This document shows, piece by piece, positions 7,215 through 16,300 of a stretch of 64,000 bases of DNA. The stretch spans positions 1,550,001-1,614,000 of the forward strand of contig NZ_CP097635.1 of the NCBI RefSeq assembly GCF_023573145.1, in the 5' to 3' direction. The translations under genes and the position numbers were made by a program. The notes below the pieces were generated by a model that was given only the letters and a program-made list of their open reading frames with translations, was not told the DNA's origin and searched no databases. Position 1 is the stretch's first letter; every line of letters begins with the position of its first letter. The DNA comes from Aquincola tertiaricarbonis. GTDB taxonomy: Bacteria; Pseudomonadota; Gammaproteobacteria; Burkholderiales; Burkholderiaceae_C.

Positions 7215-9044
7215 ATGAACGAACAAGTACCGCTCACCCTGGCCGATTGGCGTGCCGCCTACCTGGCCGGCGCCCGCCCTGCCGAGCTGCTGGCCGCGCG
7301 GCTGGCCCATGTGCAGGCCCACAGCCCGCGTGAAGCCTGGATCCGGCTGGCCACGCCCGATGAGGTGCAGGCGCAGGCGGGCGCGCTGCAGGCGCGGCTC
7401 GATGCCGCAGGCGGCGACCTGACCCCGCTGCTGGCGGAGCTGCCGCTGTTCGGCGTGCCCTTCGCCGTGAAGGACAACATCGATGTGGCCGGCGTGCCCA
7501 CCACCGCCGCCTGCCCGGCCTTTGCCTACACCCCAGGCACCGACGCGGGCACGGTGGCGCGGCTGCGCGCCGCTGGCGCGGTGTGGCTGGGCAAGACCAA
7601 CCTCGACCAGTTCGCCACCGGCCTGGTGGGCGCCCGCTCACCCTACGGTCAGCCGGCCAGCACCTTCGACGCCAGCCGTGTGAGTGGCGGCAGCAGTTCA
7701 GGTTCGGCGGTGGCGGTGGCGCGTGGCGACGTGGCCTTTGCGCTGGGCACCGACACCGCCGGCTCCGGCCGCGTGCCAGCCGGCTTCAACAACATCGTGG
7801 GGCTGAAGCCCACGCCCGGTCGCGTGAGCAGCAGCGGCGTGGTGCCGGCCTGCCGCAGCCTGGACTGCGTGTCGGTGTTCGCGCTGACGGTGGACGACGC
7901 GGCCGAGGTGCTGGCGGTGATGGAGGGCGAAGACGCCACCGACGCCTACAGCCGCTTCGTGCCCGGCCCGGCGCAGCTGCCGGCCACGCTGCGCATCGGC
8001 GTGCCGGCCCAGCCGGTGCTGGACGCCACGCACGAAGCCGCCTGGCAGCAGGCGCTGGCGCAGGCGCGGGCGCTGGGCCACACGCTGGTGCCGCTGGACT
8101 TTGCGCCGCTGCATGCGGTGGCCGAGCTGCTGTACGGCGGCCCCTGGGTGGCCGAGCGGCATGCCGCGGTGCAGGCGCTGCTGGACAGCCAGCCCGAAGC
8201 CTTCGACCCCACGGTGCGCGCCGTCATCACCCAGGCGCTGCGCTTCAGCGCCACCGACGCCTTCCGCGGCCAGTACACGCTGCGTGCGGCCCAGCAGGCC
8301 AGCGCCGCCTGGTGGCAGCAGGTGGACGTGCTGATGGTGCCCACCTCACCGGGCCACCCCAGCTTCGTGCAGCTGCAGGCCGACCCCATCGGCGCCAACA
8401 GCCGGCTGGGCACCTACACCAACTTCGTCAACCTGCTGGGCTGGAGCGCGCTGGCGCTGCCCGCCGGCTTCACCTCGCAGGGCCTGCCGGCCGGCATCAC
8501 CTTCATCGGCCCGGCCAACACCGATGCGGCGCTGGCCCGCCTGGGCCAGGGTTGGCAGCAGGCCCTGGCACTGCCCCTGGGCGCCACCGACCGGCCCTGC
8601 CCGGCCGACGCGCCGCCCCCGCTGCGCGCACCTGCCACCGAGGCCACGCTGCCCATCGCCGTGGTGGGCGCCCACCTGTCAGGCATGCCGCTCAACGGCC
8701 AGCTCACCGAGCGCGGCGCCACGCTGCGCGAGGCCACGCACACCGCGCCGCTGTACCGCCTGTTCGCGCTGCCCGGCACCGTGCCGCCCAAGCCCGGGCT
8801 GCAGCGCGTGGCCGAAGGTGGCGCCGCCATCGCGGTGGAGGTGTGGGACGTGCCGCTGCGCCACGTCGGCAGCTTCCTCGCCCTCATTCCGCCGCCGCTG
8901 GGCCTGGGCAGCCTGCAGCTGGCCGATGGCCGTGTGGTGCACGGCTTCATCTGCGAAGGCCATGCGCTGGCGGCCGCCACCGACGTCACCCATTTCGGCG
9001 GCTGGCGCGCCTACGTGGCCGCCCTGAAGGCGCGCAGCGCCTGA
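7215..9044 (+). CDS. atzF: Allophanate hydrolase
   Basis: Encodes 609 residues, the usual length for the two-domain enzyme. The N-terminal amidase-signature domain (about 1-460) shows Lys86 in FAVKDNID, the cis-Ser region GGSSSGS with Ser160, and the nucleophile Ser184 in GTDTAGSGR. The spacing matches that known for AtzF. The C-terminal domain (about 470-609) has the PIAVVGAHLSGMPLN start typical of AtzF/DUR1,2 and probably handles the second step. The enzyme converts allophanate to ammonia and carbon dioxide in the cytoplasm. There is no biotin-dependent urea carboxylase next to it, so here it likely serves the AtzE/biuret route rather than urea amidolyase. Confidence 0.95.
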   Translation: MNEQVPLTLADWRAAYLAGARPAELLAARLAHVQAHSPREAWIRLATPDEVQAQAGALQARLDAAGGDLTPLLAELPLFGVPFAVKDNIDVAGVPTTAACPAFAYTPGTDAGTVARLRAAGAVWLGKTNLDQFATGLVGARSPYGQPASTFDASRVSGGSSSGSAVAVARGDVAFALGTDTAGSGRVPAGFNNIVGLKPTPGRVSSSGVVPACRSLDCVSVFALTVDDAAEVLAVMEGEDATDAYSRFVPGPAQLPATLRIGVPAQPVLDATHEAAWQQALAQARALGHTLVPLDFAPLHAVAELLYGGPWVAERHAAVQALLDSQPEAFDPTVRAVITQALRFSATDAFRGQYTLRAAQQASAAWWQQVDVLMVPTSPGHPSFVQLQADPIGANSRLGTYTNFVNLLGWSALALPAGFTSQGLPAGITFIGPANTDAALARLGQGWQQALALPLGATDRPCPADAPPPLRAPATEATLPIAVVGAHLSGMPLNGQLTERGATLREATHTAPLYRLFALPGTVPPKPGLQRVAEGGAAIAVEVWDVPLRHVGSFLALIPPPLGLGSLQLADGRVVHGFICEGHALAAATDVTHFGGWRAYVAALKARSA

Positions 9045-9086
9045 CGCCGCCCTGCCCTGTTTCCCTCAGTACCTAGGACCCGGACC

Positions 9087-10082
9087 ATGAGCACACGCCG
9101 CACACATCCCACCCGCCGCCGCATGCTGGCCGGCAGCGCCGCCGCCGCTGCCACGCTGGCCTTGCCCGCCCTGGTGCGGGCGCAGGCCGGCCCCAAGATC
9201 CGCATCGGCTACTGGCCGGTGGCCGCTGGCCTGCCCTTCTTCGCCGCAGTGGAAAAGGGCTACTTCAAGGAAGCCGGCCTGGACGTGGAAGCGCAGAAGT
9301 ACGCCGGCGCCCAGCAGGTGATGGAAGCCATGCTGGCCGGCCGCTGCGACGGCAGCTCCAACGGCACCGGCTCGGGCAACCTGGGCGTGGGCGAGATCGC
9401 CTCGCCAGGGCTCTTCAAGATCATCGCCACCAACCCCAGCAACGCCAAGTACGTGCTGGACCAGTTCCTGGTGCCCAAGGACAGCCCGGTCAAGACGCTG
9501 GCCGACCTGAAGGGCAAGCGCGTGGCCAGCGGCCCCGGCATCCAGAACAAGACGCTGGCGCTGACGGTGCTGGAACGCGCGGGCGCCACGGGCACGCCGG
9601 TCACCGAACTGCCCATCGGCCAGCATGTGGCCGCGCTGGCCGCCGGCCAGGTGGACGCGGTGTACACGCTGGAGCCCACCGGCACCGTGGGCCGTCTCAA
9701 TGGCACCACCCGCGTGCTGGAAGCGGGCGTGATCGCCAAGTACATCCTGGGCGATGCGCTGGCGCCGTGGCACGGTGGTTCGGCCGCCCTCACCACGGAG
9801 TTCATCAAGAAGTACCCGGCCGAGACCAGGAAGTACATCGCGGCCTATGCCAAGGGCATCGAGCTGGTGCGCAACCAGCCGGCCGAGGCCCGGCAGTACC
9901 TCAAGGGCTACACCGCCATCGAAGGGCCGCTGACCGGCGAAGTGCCGCTGGCCTCGTACATGCTGTACAACGAGTTCAAGCCGGCCGACGTGGCGGCCTT
10001 CCAGAAGTTCTTCGACCTGTTCACCGAAAAGGGCGTGTTCGAGAAGAAGCTGGACGTGGCCTCGCTGCTGTACAAGGGTTGA
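9087..10082 (+). CDS. ABC transporter substrate-binding protein (SsuA/TauA/NMT1-like)
   Basis: Encodes 331 residues. The N-terminus has a twin-arginine-like signal (TRRRMLAGSAAAAATLALPA, then VRAQA). The mature protein begins IRIGYWPVAAGLPFFAAVEK and continues GYFKEAGLDVE, the classic SsuA/TauA/NMT1 pattern. It starts 42 bases after atzF and 5 bases before the permease gene. In this class the ligand can be sulfonate, nitrate, pyrimidine precursors or other small N compounds. Linkage to atzFGEH points to an N-rich amide such as a biuret or carboxybiuret precursor, but this is inferred only. Confidence 0.85.
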   Translation: MSTRRTHPTRRRMLAGSAAAAATLALPALVRAQAGPKIRIGYWPVAAGLPFFAAVEKGYFKEAGLDVEAQKYAGAQQVMEAMLAGRCDGSSNGTGSGNLGVGEIASPGLFKIIATNPSNAKYVLDQFLVPKDSPVKTLADLKGKRVASGPGIQNKTLALTVLERAGATGTPVTELPIGQHVAALAAGQVDAVYTLEPTGTVGRLNGTTRVLEAGVIAKYILGDALAPWHGGSAALTTEFIKKYPAETRKYIAAYAKGIELVRNQPAEARQYLKGYTAIEGPLTGEVPLASYMLYNEFKPADVAAFQKFFDLFTEKGVFEKKLDVASLLYKG

Positions 10083-10087
10083 CGCAC

Positions 10088-10933
10088 ATGGCCGCGCCCT
10101 CCTCCGCCACGCCAGCCGCTGCGCCCTGGCAAGCGCCCGCCAACGGCGCGCCGGCCGCTGCTGCCGCGCCCCGCAGCGGCTTCCAGGCCGGGCGCCTGCT
10201 GCCCTTCGTCGGGCCGCTGGTGCTGTTCATCGTGTGGGACCTGGTGGTGCGCGCCGGTCTCATCAAGCCCATCCTGCTGCCGCCGCCAGGCGCCACGCTG
10301 CAGACGCTGGTCACCGGCCTGGCCGGCGGGCCGCTGATGATCGACTTCGCCGTCACCGTGTGGCGCACGGTGCAGGCCTTCCTGATCGCCGCCGTCATCG
10401 GCATGCCGCTGGGCGTGCTGCTGGGCAGCAACGAGAAGGCCTACCGCAGCGTCGAGTTCCTGATCGACTTCTTCCGCTCCACGCCCTCGTCGGCGCTGAT
10501 CCCGCTGTTCCTGCTGATCTTCGGCGTATCAGACATCAACAAGGTGGCCATCGCCGCCTTCGGCGCGCTGCTCATCGTGGTGTTCAACAGCGCCTATGGC
10601 GTCATCAACGCGCGCAAGCAGCGGGTGATGGCGGCCAAGGTGATGGGCGCCACGCGCTGGCAGATCTTCAAGGACGTGCTGGTGTGGGAAAGCCTGCAGC
10701 CCAGCTTCGTGGGCCTGCGCTCGGCGGTGTCGATGGCGCTGGTGATCGTGGTGGTGGCCGAGATGTTCATCGGCTCGGACAACGGCCTGGGCCACCGCAT
10801 CATCGACGCGCAGCAGGTGCTCAACGTCAAGACGATGTACGCCGCCATCCTGGCCGCGGGCATCCTGGGCTACGTGCTCAACATCCTGTTCCTGGTGCTG
10901 GAACGCAAGATCGTCCACTGGTCGGGGAGGTAA
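10088..10933 (+). CDS. ABC transporter permease (SsuC/TauC-like)
   Basis: Encodes 281 residues from the ATG at 10088. The first 35 residues are an Ala/Pro-rich cytoplasmic stretch, followed by about six membrane segments. The BPD_transp_1 coupling loop is visible as KVMGATRWQIFKDVLVWES with downstream SAVSMALVIVVVAEM. It forms the inner-membrane channel for the binding protein encoded 5 bases upstream and the ATPase encoded 3 bases downstream. Substrate inferred only from the atz context. Confidence 0.9.
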   Translation: MAAPSSATPAAAPWQAPANGAPAAAAAPRSGFQAGRLLPFVGPLVLFIVWDLVVRAGLIKPILLPPPGATLQTLVTGLAGGPLMIDFAVTVWRTVQAFLIAAVIGMPLGVLLGSNEKAYRSVEFLIDFFRSTPSSALIPLFLLIFGVSDINKVAIAAFGALLIVVFNSAYGVINARKQRVMAAKVMGATRWQIFKDVLVWESLQPSFVGLRSAVSMALVIVVVAEMFIGSDNGLGHRIIDAQQVLNVKTMYAAILAAGILGYVLNILFLVLERKIVHWSGR

Positions 10934-10936
10934 GCC

Positions 10937-11758
10937 ATGTCCGCCGTCTTGAACGCCCCCGTGGTGGCCGACGTGCCGCAACGGCCCTTCGTGCCCGGCC
11001 CGGCCGGCACCCACATCACCATCCGCGGGCTTACCAAGTACTTTGCGGGCTGGCCGCTGTACGAGAACTTCGACCTCGACATTCCCAAGGGCCGCATCGT
11101 CTCGGTGTTCGGGCCCAACGGCTGCGGCAAGAGCACGCTGATCAACATGATCGCCGGGCTCATCCCCATCGACGCGGGGCAGATCCTGTTCGACGGCAAG
11201 AGCCTGAAGGACACCAAGATCGGCTACGTGTTCCAGAACTACCGCGAAGCGATGTTCCCGTGGATGCGCACCATCGACAACATCGCCTACCCGCTGAAGC
11301 TGGAAGGCCGCAGCAAGGCCGAGGTGGACCGCCGCATGGCCGAGCTGGTGGCTTCGTTCGACGTCAAGTTCGACCTCAACCGCTTCCCGTACGAGCTGTC
11401 GGGCGGCCAGCAGCAGACGGCGTCCATCATGCGGGCGCTGGCGCCCAAGCCCGAGGTGCTGTTCCTGGACGAGCCCTTCAGCGCGCTGGACTTCGAGATG
11501 ACCCTCTTCATCCGCGAGAAGCTGCAGGAGGTGTTCATGCAGACCGGCACCACGATGCTGCTGGTCTCGCACGACCTGGAAGAGGCGGTGTACCTGGCCG
11601 ACGAGGTGCTGCTGCTCACCAAGCGCCCCACCCGCGTGGCGGAGATCCTGCGCTATGAAGACCCGCGGCCGCGCACCGTGGCCACGCTGTCGGAGCCCAG
11701 CTTCGTCAGCACCAAGAAGCTGAGCCTGGAGATCTTTCAGCGCGAGGTGCGGCGATGA
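10937..11758 (+). CDS. ABC transporter ATP-binding protein (SsuB/TauB-like)
   Basis: Encodes 273 residues. Walker A is GPNGCGKSTL, the Q-loop is FQNYREAMFPW, the signature is LSGGQQQTAS, Walker B is VLFLDEPFSALD and the switch is LLVSHDLEEAV. The signature differs slightly from the common LSGGQQQR, so the residue after QQQ is Thr. It energises the adjacent importer. Its last four bases overlap the start of atzG (ATGA), which suggests translational coupling of transport and catabolism. Confidence 0.93.
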   Translation: MSAVLNAPVVADVPQRPFVPGPAGTHITIRGLTKYFAGWPLYENFDLDIPKGRIVSVFGPNGCGKSTLINMIAGLIPIDAGQILFDGKSLKDTKIGYVFQNYREAMFPWMRTIDNIAYPLKLEGRSKAEVDRRMAELVASFDVKFDLNRFPYELSGGQQQTASIMRALAPKPEVLFLDEPFSALDFEMTLFIREKLQEVFMQTGTTMLLVSHDLEEAVYLADEVLLLTKRPTRVAEILRYEDPRPRTVATLSEPSFVSTKKLSLEIFQREVRR

Positions 11759-11985
11759 GCGGCGCGATGAGCCCCGAGCAGGTGGCCGCCTACGTGGACG
11801 CCACCGCGCAGGCGCTGGACCTGCCGCTGCGCCCTGCGCACCGGCCTGGCGTGTTGCGCTACTTCGCGCTGGCGGCCGAGATGGCTGACCTGATCAACCA
11901 ATTTCCGCTGACGGTGCAGGACGAGCCGGCTCCGGCCTTCGTGCCGATCTCGCCGGCCGACGACGCGCAGGGCCACACCCGATGA
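11755..11985 (+). CDS. atzG: AtzG-like subunit (DUF4089), partner of AtzE
   Basis: Encodes 76 residues. The helical core SPEQVAAYVDATAQALDLPL, then HRPGVLRYFALAAEMADLI, is typical of DUF4089. In Pseudomonas ADP1 this small protein forms a heterotetramer with AtzE in a GatCA-like arrangement and is required for stable, active enzyme. It overlaps the preceding ATPase gene and the following atzE by 4 bases each. Homologues also occur as HpxY in oxalurate loci. The allophanate hydrolase nearby favours the Atz reading. Confidence 0.88.
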   Translation: MSGAMSPEQVAAYVDATAQALDLPLRPAHRPGVLRYFALAAEMADLINQFPLTVQDEPAPAFVPISPADDAQGHTR

Positions 11986-13397
11986 ACGCCGACGAGCTGC
12001 TGCTGCAACCCGCAGCCACCATCGCCCAGGCCGTGCGAGAAGGCCGGGCCACCGCCAGCGCCTTGACGGAAGCGAGCCTGACCCGCATTGCCGCCAGCGA
12101 CGGGGCGGTGAATGCCTTCACCGACCTGACCGCCGAACGCGCACGCGCCAGCGCCGCCGCCTTAGACCAAAGGCTGGTCGCTGGCGATGAAGCCACCCGC
12201 GCGCTGCCGCTGCTGGGCGTGCCTTATGCGGTGAAGAACCTGTTCGACGTGGCGGGCCTGACCACGCTGGCCGGCTCCAAGATCGAGCGTGGCGGCCCCG
12301 CGGCCCTGGCCGACGGCCCGCTGGTGCAGCGCATGGACGCGGCCGGCGCGGTGCTGGTGGGCGCGCTCAACATGGACGAGTACGCCTACGGCTTCACCAC
12401 CGAGAACAGCCATGAGGGCCCCACCCGCAACCCGCATGACCTGACGCGGGTGGCCGGTGGCTCTTCCGGCGGCTCGGCGGCGGCGGTGGCGGCCGGCCAG
12501 GTGCCCATCACCCTGGGGTCGGACACCAACGGCTCGATCCGCGTGCCCTCTTCGTTGTGCGGTGTGTTCGGCCTCAAGCCCACCTTCGGCCGGCTGCCGC
12601 GCAACGGCAGCTACCCTTTCGTCGCCAGCCTGGACCACCTGGGGCCCTTCGCCCGTTCGGCCCACGACCTGGCGCTGGCCTATGACGCGATGCAGGGCCA
12701 CGATGCCCATGACCCCGGCTGCGTGGCGCGCGCCGTGGAGCCCACCGCGCCCACGCTGGCCGCGGGCCTGGACGGGCTGCGCATCGGCGTGCTGGGCGGC
12801 TGGTTCCACGACCAGGCCGGGCCCGAAGCCCGCGCCGCGGTGCAGCGGGTGGCGCAGGCGCTGGGCGGTCTGCCCACCGTGCTGCTGCCCGAGGCGGCCC
12901 GCGCCCGTGCCGCGGCCTTCGTCATCAGCAATTCTGAAGGCGCCACGCTGCACCTGCCCGACCTGCGCACCCGGCCGCAGGACTTCGAGCCGCTGTCGCG
13001 CGACCGCTTCCTGGCCGGTGCGCTGCTGCCAGCCGCCTGGGTGCAGCAGGCGCAGCGCATGCGCCGCTGGGTGGCGCTGCGCGCGGCCGAGCTGCTGGCC
13101 GAGGTGGATGTGCTCATCGCCCCCGCCACGCCGCTGGTGGCGCCCGCCATCGGCACCGAATGGATCGAGATCAACGGCCAGCGCCTGCCGGCGCGGCCCA
13201 GCCTGGGGCTGCTGGCGCAGCCCATCTCCTGCATCGGCCTGCCGGTGTGCGCGGCGCCGGTGTGGGGCTGCCACCCCAGCCTGCCCATCGGCGTGCAGAT
13301 CATCGCCGCGCCCTGGCGCGAAGACCGGGTGCTGCGCGTGGCGCATGCACTCCAACAACAAGGCGTGTTCAACGCGCCGGTGGCCCGACTCTCATGA
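11982..13397 (+). CDS. atzE: AtzE-family amidase (1-carboxybiuret hydrolase)
   Basis: Encodes 471 residues with one amidase-signature domain. Lys85 lies in [11 protein letters not shown], the cis-Ser in [12 protein letters not shown] (Ser161) and the nucleophile Ser185 in [12 protein letters not shown]. AtzE with AtzG deaminates 1-carboxybiuret to 1,3-dicarboxyurea, which then loses carbon dioxide to give allophanate. The product fits the atzF encoded in the same unit. The alternative is an HpxX-like oxalurate-pathway amidase, but the gamma-glutamyltransferase HpxW of that pathway is not here. Four-base overlaps on both sides imply coupled translation. Confidence 0.9.
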   Translation: MNADELLLQPAATIAQAVREGRATASALTEASLTRIAASDGAVNAFTDLTAERARASAAALDQRLVAGDEATRALPLLGVPYAVKNLFDVAGLTTLAGSKIERGGPAALADGPLVQRMDAAGAVLVGALNMDEYAYGFTTENSHEGPTRNPHDLTRVAGGSSGGSAAAVAAGQVPITLGSDTNGSIRVPSSLCGVFGLKPTFGRLPRNGSYPFVASLDHLGPFARSAHDLALAYDAMQGHDAHDPGCVARAVEPTAPTLAAGLDGLRIGVLGGWFHDQAGPEARAAVQRVAQALGGLPTVLLPEAARARAAAFVISNSEGATLHLPDLRTRPQDFEPLSRDRFLAGALLPAAWVQQAQRMRRWVALRAAELLAEVDVLIAPATPLVAPAIGTEWIEINGQRLPARPSLGLLAQPISCIGLPVCAAPVWGCHPSLPIGVQIIAAPWREDRVLRVAHALQQQGVFNAPVARLS

Positions 13398-13819
13398 CCG
13401 AAGACCAGATCAACCTGCCCGACGTGCTGGCCGAAGTGCAGGCCGTGTTCAACCGCTACGAAGACGCGCTGGTGAACAACCGCGTGGAGGTGCTGGACGC
13501 GCTGTTCTGGAACAGCCCTCACACCGTGCGCTACGGCGCCACCGAGAACCTGGTGGGCTATGCGCAGATCCAGGCCTTCCGCGCCGGCCGCTCGCCCGCG
13601 GGGCTGGCGCGCACGCTGGGCCGCACCGTCATCACCACCTTCGGCCGCGACATGGCCACGGCGATGACCGAGTTCCACCGTGCGGGCAGCAGCGCCATCG
13701 GCCGCCAGAGCCAGACCTGGGTGCGCTTTGCCGATGGCCAATGGCGCGTGGTGGCCGCGCACGTGAGCCTGCTGGCGGCCGCTTCCAGCCCTTCGGCGGC
13801 GGGCGGGGCCGCTGGGTAA
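13394..13819 (+). CDS. atzH: AtzH/HpxZ-like protein (DUF3225, SnoaL fold)
   Basis: Encodes 141 residues from an ATG overlapping the atzE stop. The pattern [20 protein letters not shown] and [19 protein letters not shown], ending in [11 protein letters not shown], is diagnostic of the DUF3225 branch of NTF2-like proteins. AtzH is reported to assist decarboxylation of 1,3-dicarboxyurea between AtzE and AtzF. HpxZ is the relative in oxalurate loci. Its place directly after atzE and 10 bases before the GntR gene supports the former. The last ten residues are a low-complexity Ser/Ala/Gly tail. Confidence 0.85.
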   Translation: MTEDQINLPDVLAEVQAVFNRYEDALVNNRVEVLDALFWNSPHTVRYGATENLVGYAQIQAFRAGRSPAGLARTLGRTVITTFGRDMATAMTEFHRAGSSAIGRQSQTWVRFADGQWRVVAAHVSLLAAASSPSAAGGAAG

Positions 13820-13829
13820 GATCGATCGC

Positions 13830-14585
13830 ATGCGCGCCGTCCCCAAGCCCCCTGCCGCTGCCGCCCCCACCGTGGCGCCCGCAGCCCCGCTGCGGGCCAA
13901 TCTGGCCGAGCAGGTCTACGCCCAGCTCAAGGCCGAGATGGACGACTTCCAGCTGGTGCCGGGCGACCGCTTCTCCGAGGCCGAACTGGGCCAGCGCCTG
14001 GGTGTGAGCCGCACGCCGGTGCGTGAAGCCCTGTTCCGCCTGCGCAACGAGGGCTACCTGGACGTGGAGCTGAAGTCGGGCTGGTACGTCAAGCCCATCG
14101 ACTTCGGCAAGCTGGAACAGCTGTACGACCTGCGGGTGCTGCTGGAACTGGCCAGCGTGCAGCGGCTGTGCGCCCACACCGGCACGCCGGCCGAGGCGCT
14201 GGACACGCTCAAGGCCTTGTGGCTGGTGCCCGCCGCCGAGCGACTGGCCGACCCGCGCGAGGTGGGGCTGCTGGACGAGCAGTTCCATGCCACGCTGGTG
14301 CGCGCCGCCGGCAATGCCGAGATCGCCCGCGTGCACTGGGACGTGACCGAGCGCATCCGCATCATCCGGCACCTGGACTTCACCCGCGCCGACCGGGTGG
14401 AGGCCACCTACAACGAGCACGCCAAGATCCTGCGCGCCGTCATCCAGCGCAAGCCCGACCAGGCGCAGCTGCTGCTCAAGACCCACGTGGAGCAAAGCAA
14501 GGCCGAGGTGCGCAAGATCACGCTGGCCACGCTGCACGAGGCCCGCGAACGCGCGGCGCGGGCGCAGCGCCGGCACGGGACCTGA
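13830..14585 (+). CDS. GntR-family regulator with FCD ligand domain
   Basis: Encodes 251 residues. A Pro/Ala-rich leader (about 1-25) is followed by the winged helix (LAEQVYAQLKAEM, then FSEAELGQRLGVSRTPVREAL) and an all-helical FCD domain with His/Asp metal-ligand candidates around LDEQFHATLVRAAGNAE. It is the last gene of the atzF-atzH unit. The palindromes at 7071-7086 and 7189-7204 match the GntR/FCD operator type, so it probably represses both divergent units until an intermediate such as a carbamoyl-urea is bound. The ligand is not known. Confidence 0.88.
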   Translation: MRAVPKPPAAAAPTVAPAAPLRANLAEQVYAQLKAEMDDFQLVPGDRFSEAELGQRLGVSRTPVREALFRLRNEGYLDVELKSGWYVKPIDFGKLEQLYDLRVLLELASVQRLCAHTGTPAEALDTLKALWLVPAAERLADPREVGLLDEQFHATLVRAAGNAEIARVHWDVTERIRIIRHLDFTRADRVEATYNEHAKILRAVIQRKPDQAQLLLKTHVEQSKAEVRKITLATLHEARERAARAQRRHGT

Positions 14586-14589
14586 TCGG

Positions 14590-15057
14590 TCAAAGCTTGA
14601 CCCGCGGCTTCACGGGCTCACGGCCAGTGACCGAGAACACCCCGCTGGCGCGTAGGATCACGCGGTCTTCCACCTGCAGCAGGCATTCGGCAAAGGCCAG
14701 CCGCGCACCCTGGCGGCGGATGGTGACGTGCGCCTCCAGCCACTCACCGGGCTTGGCCGACGACAGGAAATCGCTGGTCAGGCTCACCGTCACCATCGAT
14801 TGCGGCGGATCACGCTGCAGCATCACGTTCATGCCCAGCGCGCAATCGGCCAGCGTGGCCAGCATGCCGCCGTGGGTGACGCCCAGCACATTGGTGTGCT
14901 TGTGCTGCACCCGCACGGCCACCACCTGGGTGCCGCTGCCGTCTTCGGCCGGCTTGCCGTACACCGGGCCCAGCGCCGCGAAGTAAGGTCCGCCGTGGTG
15001 GATGGTCTTGAAGCCGGGCGGAACCGGTGCGTCGTCGTCGGGCAGGGAGATGCTCAT
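14590..15057 (-). CDS. PaaI-family (hotdog-fold) thioesterase
   Basis: Encodes 155 residues. The motif GVTHGGMLATLADCALG is the hotdog active-site region, with the family HGG followed by an Asp on the long helix. The strand SMVTVSLTSDFLSSAKPGEWL and the C-terminal GVFSV complete the fold. Members hydrolyse aryl- or acyl-CoA thioesters. It is convergent with the GntR gene (4 bases apart) and divergent from the phosphotransferase/acyl-CoA ligase pair, so a link to acyl-CoA metabolism is plausible but not shown. Confidence 0.85.
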   Translation of the reverse strand: MSISLPDDDAPVPPGFKTIHHGGPYFAALGPVYGKPAEDGSGTQVVAVRVQHKHTNVLGVTHGGMLATLADCALGMNVMLQRDPPQSMVTVSLTSDFLSSAKPGEWLEAHVTIRRQGARLAFAECLLQVEDRVILRASGVFSVTGREPVKPRVKL

Positions 15058-15212
15058 GGCTGAAAGCTGCGATCAAGGATGACCATGGTACGGACAGGGC
15101 CGCAGCCCGCCTGCCGCGGACCATACCGCAGTTTCTGAATGTCCGCTGCGCGACAAGCGCATTGGGAAATACCAGCCATTCCAAAACGCCCTGACGCTGG
15201 CACACTGGCCCG

Positions 15213-16298
15213 ATGAGCGAACCCCAGCACTCCTTCAACGGCACACGGCCCGTGGCCGCCGCCCACGCCTTCGATGTGGACCGGCTGGACGCCTACCTGT
15301 GTGAGCACCTGCCTGGCTACGCCGGCGGCACGCAGGTGGAGCAGTTCAACGGCGGGCAGAGCAATCCCACCTTCAAGCTCATGTCCGGTGGCCGCCACTA
15401 CGTGCTGCGCCGCAAGCCGCCCGGCGTGCTGCTGCCATCGGCCCATGCGGTGGACCGCGAGTACCGCGTGATCCGCGCGCTGGCCAGCACCGAGGTGCCG
15501 GTGGCCAAGGCCCACCTGCTGTGCGAAGACGACTCGGTCATCGGCTCCATGTTCTACGTGATGGACTGCGTGGAGGGCCGCATCTTCTGGGACCCGCAGC
15601 TGCCCGGCCTGAGCGCGGCCGAACGCGGCGCGCTGTACGACGAACTCAACCGCGTGATGGCCGCGCTGCACCAGGTCGACCCCACCGCCGTGGGCCTGGC
15701 CGACCATGGCAAGCCCGGCGCCTACATGGCGCGGCAGATCGACCGCTGGACCAAGCAGTACCGCGCGTCCGAAACCGAGAAGATCGAGGCTGCCGATGCG
15801 CTGATCGACTGGCTGCCGCGCCACCTGCCGCCCGAGCAGGCCACGCCGCGCATCGTGCACGGCGACTACCGCATCGACAACGTGATCTTCCACCCCACCG
15901 AGCCGCGCATCCTGGCGGTGCTGGACTGGGAGCTGAGCACGCTGGGCGACCCGCTGGCCGACTTCGCCTACCACTGCATGACCTGGCACATGCCGCAAGG
16001 CGCCACCCGCGGCCTGGCCGGTGCCGACTTGGCCGCGATGGGCATTCCCACCGAAGCCGAGTACCTGCAGCGCTACCTGCAGCGCAGCGGCCGGCCGCAG
16101 GCCGTGAGCCCGGCCGACTGGGGCTACTACCTGGTGTTCAACATGTTCCGGCTGGTGGGCATCCTGCAGGGCGTGATGGCGCGCGCGCTGCAGGGCAATG
16201 CCTCCAACGCCCGCGCGCTGGAAGCCGGGCGCCGCGCCCGCCCGCTGGCCGAGCAAGCCTGGGCGATGGCGCAGCAGCTGGATGCGGGGCGGGGTTGA
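15213..16298 (+). CDS. ACAD11-like aminoglycoside-phosphotransferase family kinase
   Basis: Encodes 361 residues. The kinase-like motifs are GGQSNPTFKL (glycine loop), YVLRRKPPG (ATP Lys region), HGDYRIDNVIF (catalytic loop) and LDWELSTLGDPLADFAYH (metal-binding Asp). This subgroup usually sits with acyl-CoA dehydrogenases and ligases and is thought to phosphorylate hydroxyacyl-CoA intermediates. The downstream acyl-CoA ligase starts 2 bases after its stop, forming a tight two-gene operon. No acyl-CoA dehydrogenase is adjacent. Confidence 0.88.
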   Translation: MSEPQHSFNGTRPVAAAHAFDVDRLDAYLCEHLPGYAGGTQVEQFNGGQSNPTFKLMSGGRHYVLRRKPPGVLLPSAHAVDREYRVIRALASTEVPVAKAHLLCEDDSVIGSMFYVMDCVEGRIFWDPQLPGLSAAERGALYDELNRVMAALHQVDPTAVGLADHGKPGAYMARQIDRWTKQYRASETEKIEAADALIDWLPRHLPPEQATPRIVHGDYRIDNVIFHPTEPRILAVLDWELSTLGDPLADFAYHCMTWHMPQGATRGLAGADLAAMGIPTEAEYLQRYLQRSGRPQAVSPADWGYYLVFNMFRLVGILQGVMARALQGNASNARALEAGRRARPLAEQAWAMAQQLDAGRG

Positions 16299-16300
16299 GC

